From positions 38,279,534-38,343,533 of the forward strand of contig CM034600.1 of assembly GCA_020091685.1 (NCBI GenBank): a stretch of 64,000 nucleotides of DNA, in the 5' to 3' direction. The stretch is from Lutjanus erythropterus. Its lineage: Eukaryota > Chordata > Actinopteri > Lutjaniformes > Lutjanidae. A program made the translations under genes and the position numbers. The notes beneath the pieces are model-generated. The model did no database searches. It saw only the letters and a program-made list of their open reading frames with translations, and was not told where the DNA came from. Below, in pieces: positions 11,638 to 22,230 of this stretch; the stretch's first letter is position 1; every line of letters starts with the position of its first letter.

Positions 11638-13983
11638 ATGATCACTGGCCACAAATATCAAACAGGACAAAATGATAAGGTCATGACATTTTATATCCTG
11701 GAAATTATTCACTGGAATCAAACATGTATAGTGACAATAATTTATTTTAATAATTTAATAATAATTTTTCTCATCAGGTTTTCCCTGTGTAGTATTGATT
11801 CAGTATCAGGATCTGTTTCCTTGTCTTTTCATTGATAGCTACTCCGATCACTTCAAGCCTGAAACAGACTCTTCCACCTTTGTCAGCATCGCTCCCATCA
11901 GCCTCCACACCGCCAACAACACAGAGTGTAAACTCCACTTCAGGAAGTTTCACACCTTCATCATTTCCCCCTGAAAACACCGAGCAGTTTACAGGTACAG
12001 GACAGTTCATTAAACACTGTGAAGATGAACATTTTATACTTTACAAACACTGAACTCTCCATTTTTCAGCACAAGAAAAGATACGGTTCATAAGATGAAA
12101 CTTAATTTTAAATTAAATGAGAACTCTGTAATATATTTACTGTAATAAATCAGAAAATGACCATGATATGTCATCAGAGATTAAGGAAATGTTGAGTTGA
12201 AATACAAATCACCAGCTAATCAGTGTCTTTCTGCTCATTTTGTTCTAATTTCTTCATCAGATTAAGAATGACAACATTTCCCAAACAACCATCTTTAAAT
12301 TACTGCATGACTCCAACATTAAACTACATTTACATTCAATGTTTTCTTTTAATGTGGGTTCTTACTAAACTTGTTCTAGTGATTGGACCACGCTGCAGGT
12401 GCCGACTGTTTTTTATTGAACTTGGAAAATCCAGATTTTCATCTTGTGCAGCTGCAGTGAAGAACAACATGCAGAACAATTTAAAGCTTTCCTCATTTTT
12501 TTTATCCAAAGGGCAATTTACACCTTTAACTGTATCACATTTTACTTCCAGGTGTTCCTGTTTTAACTGATTAATACACCTTAAATTTTAACTGTTTTTA
12601 TTTATTACTGATGTTTTTATTTATTCTTCAAATTTCATTTTGGCTTTTATAGTTTTTTACTTCTTGTTGCCACTTTTGTGCAAGTTTCTCTTTGCTGTTT
12701 TCTGCGTCTAGGAGCTTTTATTTTATTGTTTTACTGGCCTACATTGAAAATGAGGTCTCAACCTGAGTGTAGTTCTGAGTTAAAGGTTGAAAGAATGAAT
12801 GTTATTTTCTTCAGGACAGGATTTTAATTCTGCACCTTGTTTTATTTGATCAGCCCAAAGTTGGTGATATTCAACAAGATGATTTTATTCATAAATTTTC
12901 CACAATAAATGAAATATCTTGTTTTTTTTAGGTTTTTTTTTTTTTTTACCCCATTTTGCTCTCTCTTCTTCCTCACTCTCCTCCTGTGTCTCTTACCCAG
13001 AGTACCTCCTTCCTCTGGTTGTGGTTGTGGTTGTGGTTGTAGTTGTGGTTGTGGTGCTGGTGGCTGTTATTCTGCTGCTCCTCTACAGACTGAAGACAAA
13101 CAGGAACTCAGACGACATGAACATGGAGGTGACTTTCATGAGCTCTTTCTGTCTATGTTTAGTTTTACTGCAGACTTCCCTGGAGTCACTAAGACATAAA
13201 ACAACACCATCAACTTCAACAAGTCTGGCTGTAGGAAGGGCTGAACAGTTCATGGAAATATTATCAAAATCACATGATGGCCAAGTTCACAATCTGTATC
13301 ACAGAAACTGTCATTTTTTGATAAAGATAAAAAGTGTCACAACATACCATTATAAATGAATCATTGTGGAGCTACAGAGACGCTCAGGCCTACAAACTTT
13401 ATTCTCCACATGCAAAGGAACACGTTTGTTTTCAGTGAAAATGAAATGCAAAAATCACCACCATCATCCCACCAAAATCCTGACTCATATCATAATCACA
13501 ACATGTGTGAAAATAATTTTTGTGTATCTTTCAGTCGTACAGTGGAGCCAACACAAACAGGGGCTGACTGATCTGCAAATCATTTTGGGGGTGGAGTTCT
13601 TCTCTTGGTTCGTTAGCCTGCGACAATAACAGCAACTCACCTGAGAAATGACTCAAGTTTTCACAATTAGAAAGCATTGATCCAAATCTACAGATGACAT
13701 ATTTTTACTGATTATCAGCTGATGACTATCATCATCCAATCGATCTGAACATCCTTAGAAAAAACACACAAAATTCATCACTGTCATTATTTAGTCACTG
13801 GTCTGTTAAGTAGTCACATGATGTCATCCTCTGATGTCTTCACATATAAACAGTTGTTTTCATTTTCAGCGTGTCGTCTATAAGAACCGTCCTCCAGTCT
13901 CCACATGTGAGGACTCCATCTACCAGAGCCTGGATCCAGCCACCAGAGACCAGGACCAGATCTACTCCACACAACACACATGA
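5980..13983 (+). CDS. Unit 2: complete two-V-domain CD300/PIGRL-like ITIM receptor
   Basis: The only complete and uninterrupted receptor in the window. Exons are leader 5980-6019, V1 9561-9905, V2 10530-10853, stalk 11839-11994, TM 13001-13128 and tail 13870-13983. They sum to 1107 nt, or 368 residues plus TGA, with consistent phases (1,1,1,1,0). Order: signal peptide (about residues 1-20), two V-set domains each with a canonical and an extra disulfide, Ser/Thr/Pro stalk, an unusual poly-valine membrane helix, and a tail with the ITIM SIYQSL and a second Tyr (QIYST). By family knowledge it is an inhibitory leukocyte surface receptor that may bind lipids or other ligands; the ligand is not deducible. 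Introns hold a hAT element, LINE debris and an inverted-repeat element. The nearest orthologue name is uncertain (CMRF35-like molecule versus polymeric-Ig-receptor-like), so no symbol is given. Confidence 0.85.
6306..7246 (-). mobile_element. hAT transposon remnant with perfect 8-bp target duplication
   Basis: Termini CAGTGTTG.. and ..CAACACTG are flanked on both sides by cctagaga (6298-6305 and 7247-7254), an exact 8-bp target-site duplication as expected for hAT elements. Subterminal DNA is rich in 'gtaac/gttac' words, probably transposase-binding repeats. On the minus strand about 6680-6970 encodes a BED-type zinc finger start (VKCKLC, then NLLKHLQKQH), the usual N terminus of hAT transposases, after which the coding region is lost. 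It is a 941-bp internally deleted, non-autonomous copy in intron 1 of unit 2. It contains a (CA)n run at 7030-7051. Confidence 0.85.
6680..6970 (-). pseudogene. hAT transposase N-terminal fragment (BED zinc finger)
   Basis: Starts MASAVEPKSSFF, then C-x2-C (KCKLC) and H-x4-H (HLQKQH) spaced as in BED fingers, followed by a Ser/Thr/Pro linker ending in a stop. The RNase-H-like catalytic part of the transposase is missing, so it cannot mobilise itself. Confidence 0.7.
8863..9180 (-). mobile_element. LINE reverse-transcriptase fragment in unit 2 intron 1
   Basis: Minus strand 8863-9051 reads TKGVPQGSILDPVLFTIYIH and then LYTDDTSF, the RT palm blocks G-V-P-Q-G-S and F/Y-x-D-D. The usual YADD is YTDD here. 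Upstream, a shifted frame gives WFHNYLSD, the preceding block. It is decayed by frameshift and truncated at both ends, antisense to the host gene. Confidence 0.75.
9561..9905 (+). CDS. Unit 2 V-set exon 1 (V1)
   Basis: Acceptor ttccaacag; phase 1 in and out. Reads ALCGGHSGLV, then SVICTLS with the B-strand Cys, RKFFCKKEC with the extra Cys pair, EDILIKTDE, GRYSTEY, LSVTITHLTKSDSGRFRCG and RVLDG before GTGAGT. All structural residues of a CD300/pIgR V domain are present. Confidence 0.88.
9980..10298. mobile_element. Inverted-repeat element, family with TTTTACAGT ends, copy 1
   Basis: Left end 'cattttattttacagtac' and right end 'tgctgtaaaataaagag' are inverted. The interior ('tactttgtat', 'ttattagacagta', 'aagggtctaa') is shared with 55741-56292. 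It is non-coding and probably a MITE; target duplication not identified. Confidence 0.55.
10530..10853 (+). CDS. Unit 2 V-set exon 2 (V2)
   Basis: The acceptor is a NAGNAG tandem (ttagcag), so use of the first or second AG would add or drop one residue. Reads GTLDVSSRFSP, VTFGCLD with the B-strand Cys, [36 protein letters not shown] and VLDG. It is nearly identical in its core to the V exon at the window start, showing that units 1 and 2 are recent duplicates. Confidence 0.87.
11599..11636. repeat. (GT)n microsatellite
   Basis: Nineteen or so uninterrupted GT units in the V2-stalk intron of unit 2. Confidence 0.9.
11839..11994 (+). CDS. Unit 2 stalk exon
   Basis: After the acceptor attgatag it encodes [22 protein letters not shown] and NSTSGSFTPSS: Ser/Thr/Pro-rich, no cysteine, with one N-S-T sequon. 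Phase 1 on both sides. Likely an extended O-glycosylated spacer. Confidence 0.78.
13001..13128 (+). CDS. Unit 2 transmembrane exon with poly-valine helix
   Basis: Acceptor cttacccag. Encodes EYLLPL, 13 consecutive valines (alternating GTT/GTG codons), LVAVILLLLY, then the stop-transfer RLKTNR and ..DDMNME before GTGACT. The valine run comes from an in-frame hexanucleotide microsatellite and should be length-polymorphic in three-base steps. The total hydrophobic stretch is about 25 residues, long but acceptable for a membrane helix. Confidence 0.82.
13870..13983 (+). CDS. Unit 2 cytoplasmic tail exon with ITIM
   Basis: Phase 0 after cattttcag; 37 residues and TGA. Begins RVVYKN, contains the ITIM EDSIYQSLDP (Ser -2, Leu +3) and a C-terminal QIYSTQHT. 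It is homologous to the unit 1 tail ([11 protein letters not shown]), with the ITIM position conserved. An inhibitory SHP-recruiting function is inferred. Confidence 0.82.
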   Translation, partial: RVVYKNRPPVSTCEDSIYQSLDPATRDQDQIYSTQHT

Positions 13984-14271
13984 GACTCTGAATTCAGACC
14001 TGGATTCTGTTGCTACGCAGCTTAACATGTGCTACAAGTTACCATGGCGACATCAACGTTATGGTTGCCTTCAAAGGGCCAGTTGTAAATGTAAGATGAT
14101 GTCAGGGGTCTGCAACCTGCGGAGCTGCTCTCCAGAGGCTCCCTGTGGCTTTAACAAAAAATTATATGGAGATGAATAACAGATTTTACATTTTAATTTT
14201 CATTTGTCTTTGTTGTTGGTCGACACTTTAAAAACAAAAAACCTGAGAAAACTCAAACTTTCAAGACAAAA

Positions 14272-14653
14272 TACTGCAAGAGATTTTTGAGTTCTGAGTC
14301 CAACTCTAATTCTAAAGTTTTGAAAAAGTTTTACCAACTATAAATCTTTATTGAGATAATTAACTTTTCATCTTTGGATGAACTTAAATCTTGGAGATTT
14401 AGAAATCCAAAAAAGTTGTATTTAACAAAATCTTTGCATAAATTCATTGAGGTGAAAGTGAATCATGGTTAAAATTTTAATATTTTCAATTAAAACATTT
14501 AATTTTCAGGTGCCAAAATAATGACGAATCAGGTTCACAGCTCACTGTGACCAAGTTTTGGAATATTATTAGTTTTGTTTTTTTTTGTTTTTTCAAGAGT
14601 TCAAGAGCTCAAGAGTTTAATTTGGACTCAAAACTCAAAAATCTGTTACAGTG
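14272..14653. mobile_element. Inverted-repeat MITE (CACTGTAA ends), copy 1
   Basis: Left terminus 'tactgcaagagatttttgag' and right terminus (reverse complement) 'cactgtaacagatttttgag' form a terminal inverted repeat of about 35 bp with several mismatches. A second, diverged copy lies at 44590-44986. Non-coding. Confidence 0.65.
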
Positions 14654-14842
14654 TCTTACTTTGAAATGTTGAATTGTCGCAACATTTCTTTTACAGTGTA
14701 AAAATGTCTGTCTTGATTGTAAAGGTTGCAGACCTCTGGACTAAATGTAAATGTACCTTGTTGTAATAATTGTCTCTCCATTTGATTATTATTGGTTTTA
14801 GTAATAACTTAATAATCAGTAAGTAGCTCTGAAAGCAGAAGT

Positions 14843-15025
14843 CTAGAAAAATAATATCATTGTGTTGAGAATGAATTCTTTGACTTTTTGTTGCTTCTCT
14901 TGGTAGCTAACGTTAGCATACTTATCTCCATGTTTGATGTCAAAGTGTAAATTGTATTTCTTTGGCACTGCAGTTGCTTTGTTACAAAGAAAACACAGCA
15001 GCTTGTCTCCATTTAGCACAAACAT
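14843..15025 (-). pseudogene. Transposase-like C2H2/BED-type fragment
   Basis: The minus strand reads MFVLNGDKLLCFLCNKATAV, then KYNLHFDIKHGDKYANVS. This resembles the N-terminal zinc-binding module of hAT-derived proteins of the ZBED/GTF2IRD2/EPM2AIP1 type (L-C-x-L-C ... H-x(3-4)-H, K-Y). Only this module survives. I judge it a relic of a DNA transposon, distinct from the element at 6306. Confidence 0.5.
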
Positions 15026-15311
15026 GTATTCACTCTCTCATTAAACTGTCTTCTCTCTGCATCAACTTTTCTTTTCTTGGACATTTTGTTCAGCTGCTGC
15101 TGTTAATGTTACTACCTACAACCTGGAAACAGCTATATGATTGGAGGGCAGTGTTTGACTACACAGTCTAATAGGAAAATAACTGTTTTGCATTACAGGA
15201 CTTTGCATGAAGCTGAAGGTGCAGATAATAGGTTACTGTATAACAGGGTATTTTTAAAAGCTATGCATCTACTGTGACAAACTAAAAGAGAGACACAGGG
15301 AACAGACCAGG

Positions 15312-15348
15312 ATGGAAAAAGTTCTTCTGAGCATCATCGCTGTCTCAG
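15312..15348 (+). CDS. Orphan leader-like exon with GC donor
   Basis: ATG followed by MEKVLLSIIAVS and a phase-1 G, then GCAAGT, a recognised but rare GC donor. It looks like a secretory signal exon, but no V-set or other domain exon can be found before the next leader at 17721. It may be the remnant of a lost receptor copy (call it unit 3) or the first exon of an unrelated gene whose body is gone. Confidence 0.35.
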
Positions 15349-16590
15349 GCAAGTCTTTTAGAGATTTTTAAAAGTGTGTTTTTCTCCAGTTCCCATGTTT
15401 GGTATTATACTGTATTATTAAACAATTATATTATTATTATATGAAATGTATGTATATTATATGTGTATAAAAATATCTTGATTTGCAAACAAGCTGCAGA
15501 GTACAGGCCTCACAGTGATCATCTGAAACAGTCATTACCTGAGACTGGGTCGTGACTGACAGGTGGGTCACAGGAGATTTTATTTGGATAACCAGATAAA
15601 TAAAAGGCTATGGAAGAAAATCCGCAAATTTAAGATTTATATCTGCAGTAGACCTTTAATTAAGTATTTAAAATGTGTGTGCTGTTTTGCTGAGGAGAGA
15701 AAAATTAGAACCTTTAACATTTTATTCTCTTAAGTGTCTCAGAGTTCTCTTAATGCAAATCAAAATACACATTTTTGAAATCATAATTCATATTTATCTT
15801 TGATTTAGAGAGGCTACAGAGTCAACATGTTATGGTTGAGACACATCTGACAGCAATATTATTACATGAATTTGTCCAGAAATAGAAAAGTAACCAGTGT
15901 TTAAGCAGTGTTCCTGCTTATTTTAAACCAGGAAGTGAGACAGGGGTCCTTAGAATATAGCTAACCCCTTTTATGCCCGATGATGATTATAATAGCTCAT
16001 TTTTACACCTGTGTTATCAGCAGGTGTTGTTAGTTTTAGTTTTTGACAGATTTGAACACATTTTTAAATTGTTTGAAGTTGTTAATTCTTGTCTGGGACC
16101 AGAGGCTGTTTTCTGACACAGAGCAAGTTTAGAAATTTAAAAAATTAAAGCAAACTGAAACATTTTATAAATTCCATATATTTCATATGTATATAAGCCT
16201 TGGAGAATAAATTTTCAGTGTAAGTTGTAGTAGTAGGACTAATATGTATATTCCATTACAATAATAATAATAATAATATAATTGAATTACAGTGGTATGA
16301 CTTGGTTCAGCATTAAGCAGCAGGAGGATCCAGCACCTGAACTGAGACACTAATAGTGAAGTAAAGAAAGTCGCCGGCCCATGTTTTCTGTCATGTGACT
16401 GCCCCTGGTGTCTCTTTTTTTCTTGGTGGTTTGAGTGAGTTGAGGAAGCGCAGACAGAGCTGGAGGAAAGTCACCATCAGAGTTCCTCTTTGACTTCTAT
16501 TTGAGGAACAACAGCAAACCGCACAATCAGAGTGACACATACAACCAGGGACAAGACGCTCCTGGACGAGACTAAGGACCAGAATGGGGA

Positions 16591-16592
<2 letters not shown>

Positions 16593-16636
<44 letters not shown>
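16593..16636. repeat. (GA)n microsatellite
   Basis: Uninterrupted GA run of about 22 units; the Ser/Leu-rich minus-strand frames here are repeat artefacts. Confidence 0.9.
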
Positions 16637-16640
<4 letters not shown>

Positions 16641-17194
16641 GAGGCAGAGTGCACAGGGGCAAAAAGTGAGAGGACTTACTGCTCTGTGATGAACTTTGTC
16701 TGATGAGAAAAATGTTCCTACTGTGAAGAAATTTATATTTACATGAATATTTCTTTGTAATTTTTGTGCAAAATAAATTAACATTGGCATTTTTTAAAAC
16801 TAAAGCAGTAGACAGTTTGAAAATAAACTTCAGATGCGTCGTCAGGTCCTCCAGAACATGAATTTCTTGAATTTCAAAAACTTTTAGAGTTTGACTCCAC
16901 CTTGATTGAGTGAGAATGAAAGTTTACTGCGACTTAAAACGAAAAGTTTGAAAAAGTTTCTCCTGGGATTCGATGCTTCCATTAACTGAAGCTAATCTCG
17001 TTTCTTCCTTTCTTTTCTTTATGAACACACATTTGTTTGCTTCACAATCTTGCAGAAATTTGTCTCTCATGCCCACGTTGCCTACATCACATGTAACATG
17101 CAAACTTGGTATAATCACACCAAAGAATCTGCTGATTAAGACAAAATAGTTTGAAAGTTTCAACAAACTCCTTCCCAACATATAAAGTCTATCA

Positions 17195-17335
17195 GTTTGT
17201 ACATTAAATATCTAGTCTTTGTACTGTATTAAACTGAATATAGGTTGAAAATTGTTTGCAAATCATTATATTCTGTTTTTATTTACATTTACAGAAACAT
17301 CCCAACCTTTTAGGAATCGTTGTATGAAGGCAGCT
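17195..17335. repeat. 3' tail of a dispersed teleost repeat
   Basis: Contains 'gaatataggttgaaaa', 'gcaaatcattatattctg' and 'tttttatttacattt', the end of an abundant fish interspersed repeat whose body is also recognisable at about 26770-27125, 36280-36560 and 49060-49350. The family name is not certain from memory. Confidence 0.45.
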
Positions 17336-17574
17336 CACCAGTTGATGGGCGGAAAACCCTGCCATGTTTACTTGTGATGTTGTATGACATGTTATTGTTC
17401 TTTTGTGCATGTGGATCAGTTTCAGACAGTGAAATAATGTGAACAGCCAAATAAAAACAAAACAAAAATCAGGTCTGAGTGATCAGTCCGGGTTGTTAAC
17501 ACCAGGTGTAAACAGGGCCGATGAGTTTTAATGACAGTGTTAATAAAGATTCTTATAAAAGGAAACTTGAAGTA

Positions 17575-17720
17575 CAACTAAAGACTGACGGAGGAGGGAG
17601 GAGAGCAGAGAGCTGTGTGTCGTGTTTAGAGGAGGGACTCCATCATTTAAAGAAGTAAGAAGTTCCTGGTTAACCAGTGAAGAAAGAAGAGAGACAACAG
17701 TAAACCAGCAGAGCCTCAAC
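17575..17720 (+). promoter_or_regulatory. Conserved 5' region of MKVHH-lineage units (copy of unit 4)
   Basis: A purine-rich block ('gagagctgtgtgt', 'gaggagggactccatcattt', 'aaccagtgaagaaagaagag') lies directly before the start codon. It is conserved at 25610-25739, 33826-33969 and 46210-46355. It is a likely 5'UTR/core promoter shared by the lineage. Several GGAG/GAAG cores could bind ETS factors, but this is inference. Confidence 0.4.
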
Positions 17721-17763
17721 ATGAAAGTCCATCACAGTTTGATCTGCCTCTTCTTCTTCCTCT
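17721..17763 (+). CDS. Unit 4 leader exon
   Basis: MKVHHSLICLFFFL with a phase-1 T before GTGAGT. Identical in layout to the leaders of units 7 and 8 and defines the second lineage of the array. Confidence 0.7.
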
Positions 17764-18352
17764 GTGAGTACATTTACTTTGTTTTTCTGTCACTCTCCTG
17801 TTGTTATTCCATCATTTAACAGTGTTTTATAAGGTCAAACATGATGATCAGAGTCAGGTATGAGTCACTTTAATGGACAGGATCACATTTTAAAACAATC
17901 CTCACATGTCCGTTTGTACATTGACCGAAAACTCAAACTGCAGCACCTCTTCTGTCTGTAATACATCCATAATACAATTTAACTATTTCATGTTAGTCAT
18001 CTTGACTACAAAAAATAATGGCAGCTGCTAGCATCTCACATGATGTACTCACATGAATGATGTGTGACAGAGTTTCTGCTGATCTCTGGACTCACATTGC
18101 CCCGGTGGATTTGTAGGCCCTCTGCAACTGAATAGTCAGCATACAGCAAGAAACAGCCCTGCATCCACCCCAAAAACAGTCGCCCACAGGGGAAACACTG
18201 GAGTTTATTTTAGCTTCAAAACTTAAAATACTTACTGAATGAATTTTACAGAAAGATATCAGAAACCTGCGATTCACAGGCAGAATAAAGCTGGCAGCAT
18301 TTTGAAACAGAGGTAGGAAACAACATGTCGATGGATGGTTTCTAAATCGTTC

Positions 18353-18383
<31 letters not shown>

Positions 18384-19648
18384 AAGAATGTTGAAAGTCT
18401 CACTGAACTCTTGTGATTTGACCTGAAAACAGATGATGATTGTGATATAGTTCTGCGTCTCTAATACTCATACATTAATGTAAATGAAAGAAAGAAAGGA
18501 GAAGAAAGAAGAGGGCAAAAGGACAAAAACTTCTCAACAAAAAACTAAAGAAATTTGCATGTGGAATGATCTGGAGGAGTCAATACATGTGATTGAAATA
18601 CAGGGAAGGATAAAAGACGAAGAAACATTCAGTCACAGTCCAAGTCATATACTTATCTTAAATTTCTTTCTTTCTTTCATACGAAGAACTCAAACAAAAA
18701 TGCAACGTCCAAATCCTAAAAGCCCCAGTAAAACCACAGGCTGCGTTTCCTGCCACAAATGTCAGGAAGTCTTCATTCATGAAAACAGCATTAAAGAGTA
18801 AAGATAATTTTACAAATTTGGGTCTGATCATAGTTTGGATTTTAAGTTCTGCTTTCAGAGATCCATAAAGGAAAATCTGTCACTTTAACAAAGCAGTGGA
18901 ATTAAGGGACCAGATAAAGATAAGAAATGGAGAAAATGAGAGAAAATGTGTTACCTGAGGGTTGGACTGTCACCAAAATAAAGAGGAAATGTTTCCATCA
19001 CAGAGAGATGTTGTCCTGACAGAGCAGCCGATTGAACACGCTGTTGCTGAACGGATCGATTTGCAATCAATAAATGTGAACGCAAGCAATGCTCACTCCT
19101 GAGGAGATAACGGTGATGAAAACAAAAGTGCGATCGCAGCAGAGAGAGAAGGAGCGAGCGAATATGGACAGAAGTGTCGAGGTGATATAAAAACTTTGGT
19201 TGATCCTGTAGCATGAAGTGTGTGAACTCCACTGCAGACTGGAGTTACAGTGAGAAAAGGACAGATAGATCTATATAAATATATATATATTTATATTAGA
19301 TTTATTAGATAGATTTATATTAGAAATTGAAATTCAGTCAAACTGGATGATGTCAACATGATAATAATATGTCATTTAATTTTCAAATTCAAAATGTCTT
19401 CAAACTAAAACAAAACTTGAGTTTTAATAACAGCAGACTAACTTCATGTGACAGGTCTGAACCTTGTAAATTGTGTTTGTGTCTGAAAGAAAATTCAAAA
19501 TATGTGTGACAAGTTGCCATCAATCCCTCGTACACACCGCTTAAGAACAAATCTGTTCGTTTGAGTGGTTCTTGCATGAGGCCCAGTGATCGCCAGTCAC
19601 AGCCTGTGGTCTGTGATCAGTCACTAATGATTGTTCTTTTTTTAACAG

Positions 19649-19990
19649 CTCTGCAGGATGGAAACACTGACCTCCTCAATTACCAAAGCCCTGTCTATGC
19701 AGTGACTGAAGGAGGAGGTGTCACCGTCGAATGCCACCTTTCACTTTATGAAAGAAGTTTACAAAGTTTCTTTGCAAGGAAACAGTGAAGAAAACATTCT
19801 CATTGAAACGACTAATGTCACAGCTGAGAGAGGCAGATACAGGATAGTAAACTATAATAACGATCGAGGAGTAGAACCAGGTTTTATGCTGACAATCACA
19901 CAGGTGACCAAGTCAGACTCTGGACAGTACAGGTGTGGTTAACTACACAACATCACAAAGTTACAAATCTTTTGGAATCCTTTGTTTTAG
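19649..19990 (+). pseudogene. Unit 4 V-set exon (two frameshifts)
   Basis: After ttaacag it reads LQDGNTDLLNYQS, then VTVECHLS with the B-strand Cys. Frame is lost at the FCKETC position by two small deletions, recovered as ENILIETTNV, GRYRIVNY and VTKSDSGQYRCG, then stops at TAA. The exon end lacks the usual Asp codon before GTGAGT. Confidence 0.75.
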
Positions 19991-20111
19991 GTGAGTTTCT
20001 AGAGATCTGAAGAAAGTTAGCTGTGATGATAAATCTCACAGTGACACACTGGAGGTCCTCATTTCTCTCATCTCTCATTTCTTTGTATCTGTCCATTTTT
20101 GATGTTCACAG

Positions 20112-20151
20112 GTCCAACCAGTTCACCCCAGCAGACATGAAAAAGCTATAG
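20112..20151 (+). pseudogene. Unit 4 stalk remnant
   Basis: A 40-base piece between a cacag acceptor and a GTACGT donor reads PTSSPQQT then TGA. It sits where units 7 and 8 have 131-133-base stalk exons. Confidence 0.4.
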
Positions 20152-20781
20152 GTACGTCCACAAACACTGAATTTGATGGATGAAAGTCAATGGCTGATAC
20201 TGATACTGTTCCATAGATGTTAATGTATGTACGATAGATCTGCATGATATTTCATGAGTGCATGAGTTTATTTAAATGTATAGTGTTCAACAGGTTTATA
20301 GGAAAGTCATGCAGAGGGATATTCCATCAAGGCTGATAAATAAATCTGAACTTAAATGAAAAACCTGACTTGAATTAACTCTTACTCATCAGTGTTTTTT
20401 TAATAAAGTTTCCAAATGTCAAATGTTAGCATGGAATATATCAAAAGAAAGAGCAAATCTTATAGTTTCAGACAAATAAGCATTTTGTTTGAGCTTCATT
20501 CAGTTTTTTTAATATGCACTTGATTGTTGGTTCGTTGCATCAGAAAATCTCTCTTTTCAGACAACAAATGGATAAAAATGGCATTTTTAAGCAGAAAATC
20601 GACTGCAATTTTTGTTTTGTTTTTTTATCACTTCATATTATGTGTGTCACATCACTGTCACCTGTGTGGTTGACACTAGTTGTGTGTGTCCCCACCCGTG
20701 CCTGAAACACTGTCTGAGAGGCCTGGGCTGGAGGCTGTAGTCCAGGTCCCAGGGGGCTGCAGTGTGAGCAGCCCTGCTCTG

Positions 20782-20931
20782 TGGCCGGGTCACGATGCTC
20801 TCTGACCCGCAGATCTGCAGCTGAGCACAGATGTTTTCATGCTAGATAACATTAACTGGCCGGGTCACGATGCTCTCTGACCCGCAGATCTGCAGCTGAG
20901 CACAGATGTTTTCATGCTAGATAACACCAAC
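20782..20931. repeat. Perfectly spaced 75-bp tandem duplication
   Basis: Two adjacent 75-bp copies (20782-20856 and 20857-20931) beginning 'tggccgggtcacgatgctct'; they differ only near the 3' end (attaact versus accaact). Confidence 0.9.
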
Positions 20932-21278
20932 TTCTTCTTCTGCTGCTTACCCCAGTGGTTCCTCTTCTTTGAGTGACATTTTTCTGTCAAATGATGTGCC
21001 TCAGCATCCTCTACCACTGGATGAGATATCCCATCAATGTCGGGAACAAGTTAAAAGTGGAAAAGTTCCACTCAAGGATTTAGACACTCCACTAACACAA
21101 TTTAGCCTGTCTACTCAAACAACTTGAGCCAGACTAAACTGTTGCATTGTGAGTGCAAAAGAGAGAACACGAGCAGCCAAGAACATATAATTGTTAAAAA
21201 GTGGATAAGATGTCACAAAAAGAAGGACAGTCATTCAGGTGTTACTACTAATGCTTTCCTCTGTTCAACCTCTCACAG

Positions 21279-21377
21279 ACCTGCTGATGTACTCGGTCGT
21301 GAGTCTTGTCATCATTGTCATCATCTTAGAGCTGGTGCTGATGATAATCTGCTTTCGGAGGAAGACCAAACCCGACG
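21279..21377 (+). CDS. Unit 4 transmembrane exon with in-membrane Glu
   Basis: Open 99-base exon: DLLMYSVVSLVIIVIILELV, then LMIICFRRKTKPDG. The equivalent residue in unit 7 is Gly (IILGLV); Glu in the middle of the helix is unusual. An acidic TM residue could pair with a basic partner or simply mark relaxed constraint in a dead gene. Confidence 0.65.
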
Positions 21378-21879
21378 GTGAGGCAACAGGATAAATTGCA
21401 CAATGCAAAACAACTGCAACTTCTCATATCTCACCAAAATGTCATTTCAGTCAGACGCCACACCAAGGTTACTTATTGCAACAATACACATTTCAGTGTG
21501 GCTCTGCTCATGAAATTCTTTAGAATAAATTGCAGCAATCATGACACAGAGTCTCCTGAGCTCAAACACGCCTGACAGATTTTCAGATACACAATATTTC
21601 ATGATCATGAACACATTTAAAGAGCATCACAAACACGTCTGCTAACACACAAAGAAACTGGAGAGATGGAGGAAGTCACATTTCAGAGTCACAAAAACAA
21701 ATTGTAAATACATACTTCATTAATGTGTTATCTGACAATTATCTACTATTTCTACACATCTCAGATGCTTTTCACCATAAAGATACTGACACATTGTACA
21801 ACAGTTTTGCAATTTTAAACCATTATTGCACAGTTTTTTCACAGTTGTAACATTTCATTATATGGAAATACTGACACTT

Positions 21880-22230
21880 TGTTAGTTCTGTGGTGTGGAG
21901 TGTTGTGATGATGTTTGAGATTTTTGGGCACTGGTATAACTGTGGCTGATTCCAGACAGGCTGGTCCAGTAGCCTGGGACAGACAGGTTGAAGATGTTAG
22001 TAAGTGCAGTCTCTGAGCGCTCTTCCTGGAATCTCATTAGGTTTGCAGCCCTCTTGACATTCACACTGCAGAGAATCACCTCACCTTCTCTGTCAGTATG
22101 AAAAGTACCTGAATGGTGGTAATCAAAGGGGAGTAACAAAATTGTCTTGTCTCTTTGTCCCAAAGCGGGCAAACAAGTGGTTGAGTTTCACTGTTGCCTG
22201 TAGGTGGGTCCATGTCGGTCCTGTGGTTGG
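21880..22230 (-). mobile_element. LINE reverse-transcriptase N-terminal fragment
   Basis: The minus strand reads, in shifting frames, LNHLFARFGTKRQ, VNVKRAANLMRFQEE and ETALTNIFNLSV. This matches the order of the region upstream of the RT palm in fish non-LTR elements (L-N-x-F-F-A-R-F ... V-N-x-R-K-A-A-G-P-D ... F-T-D-I-F-N-x-S-L). The GPD catalytic-fold residues are already mutated. Dead insertion in a unit 4 intron. Confidence 0.65.

Larger units (their letters stand above)
15360..17570. other. Gene-poor stretch with a decayed receptor-intron copy
   Basis: About 15560-16250 is similar to the intron segment that precedes the TM exon in units 5 and 6 (24660-24960 and 30100-30540; shared 'accaggaagtgagacaggg' and 'tatagctaacc'). 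The TM exon itself is absent here, so a deleted array unit once lay here. The rest holds a (GA)n microsatellite at 16593-16636 and a dispersed-repeat tail at about 17195-17335. No gene seen. Confidence 0.5.
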
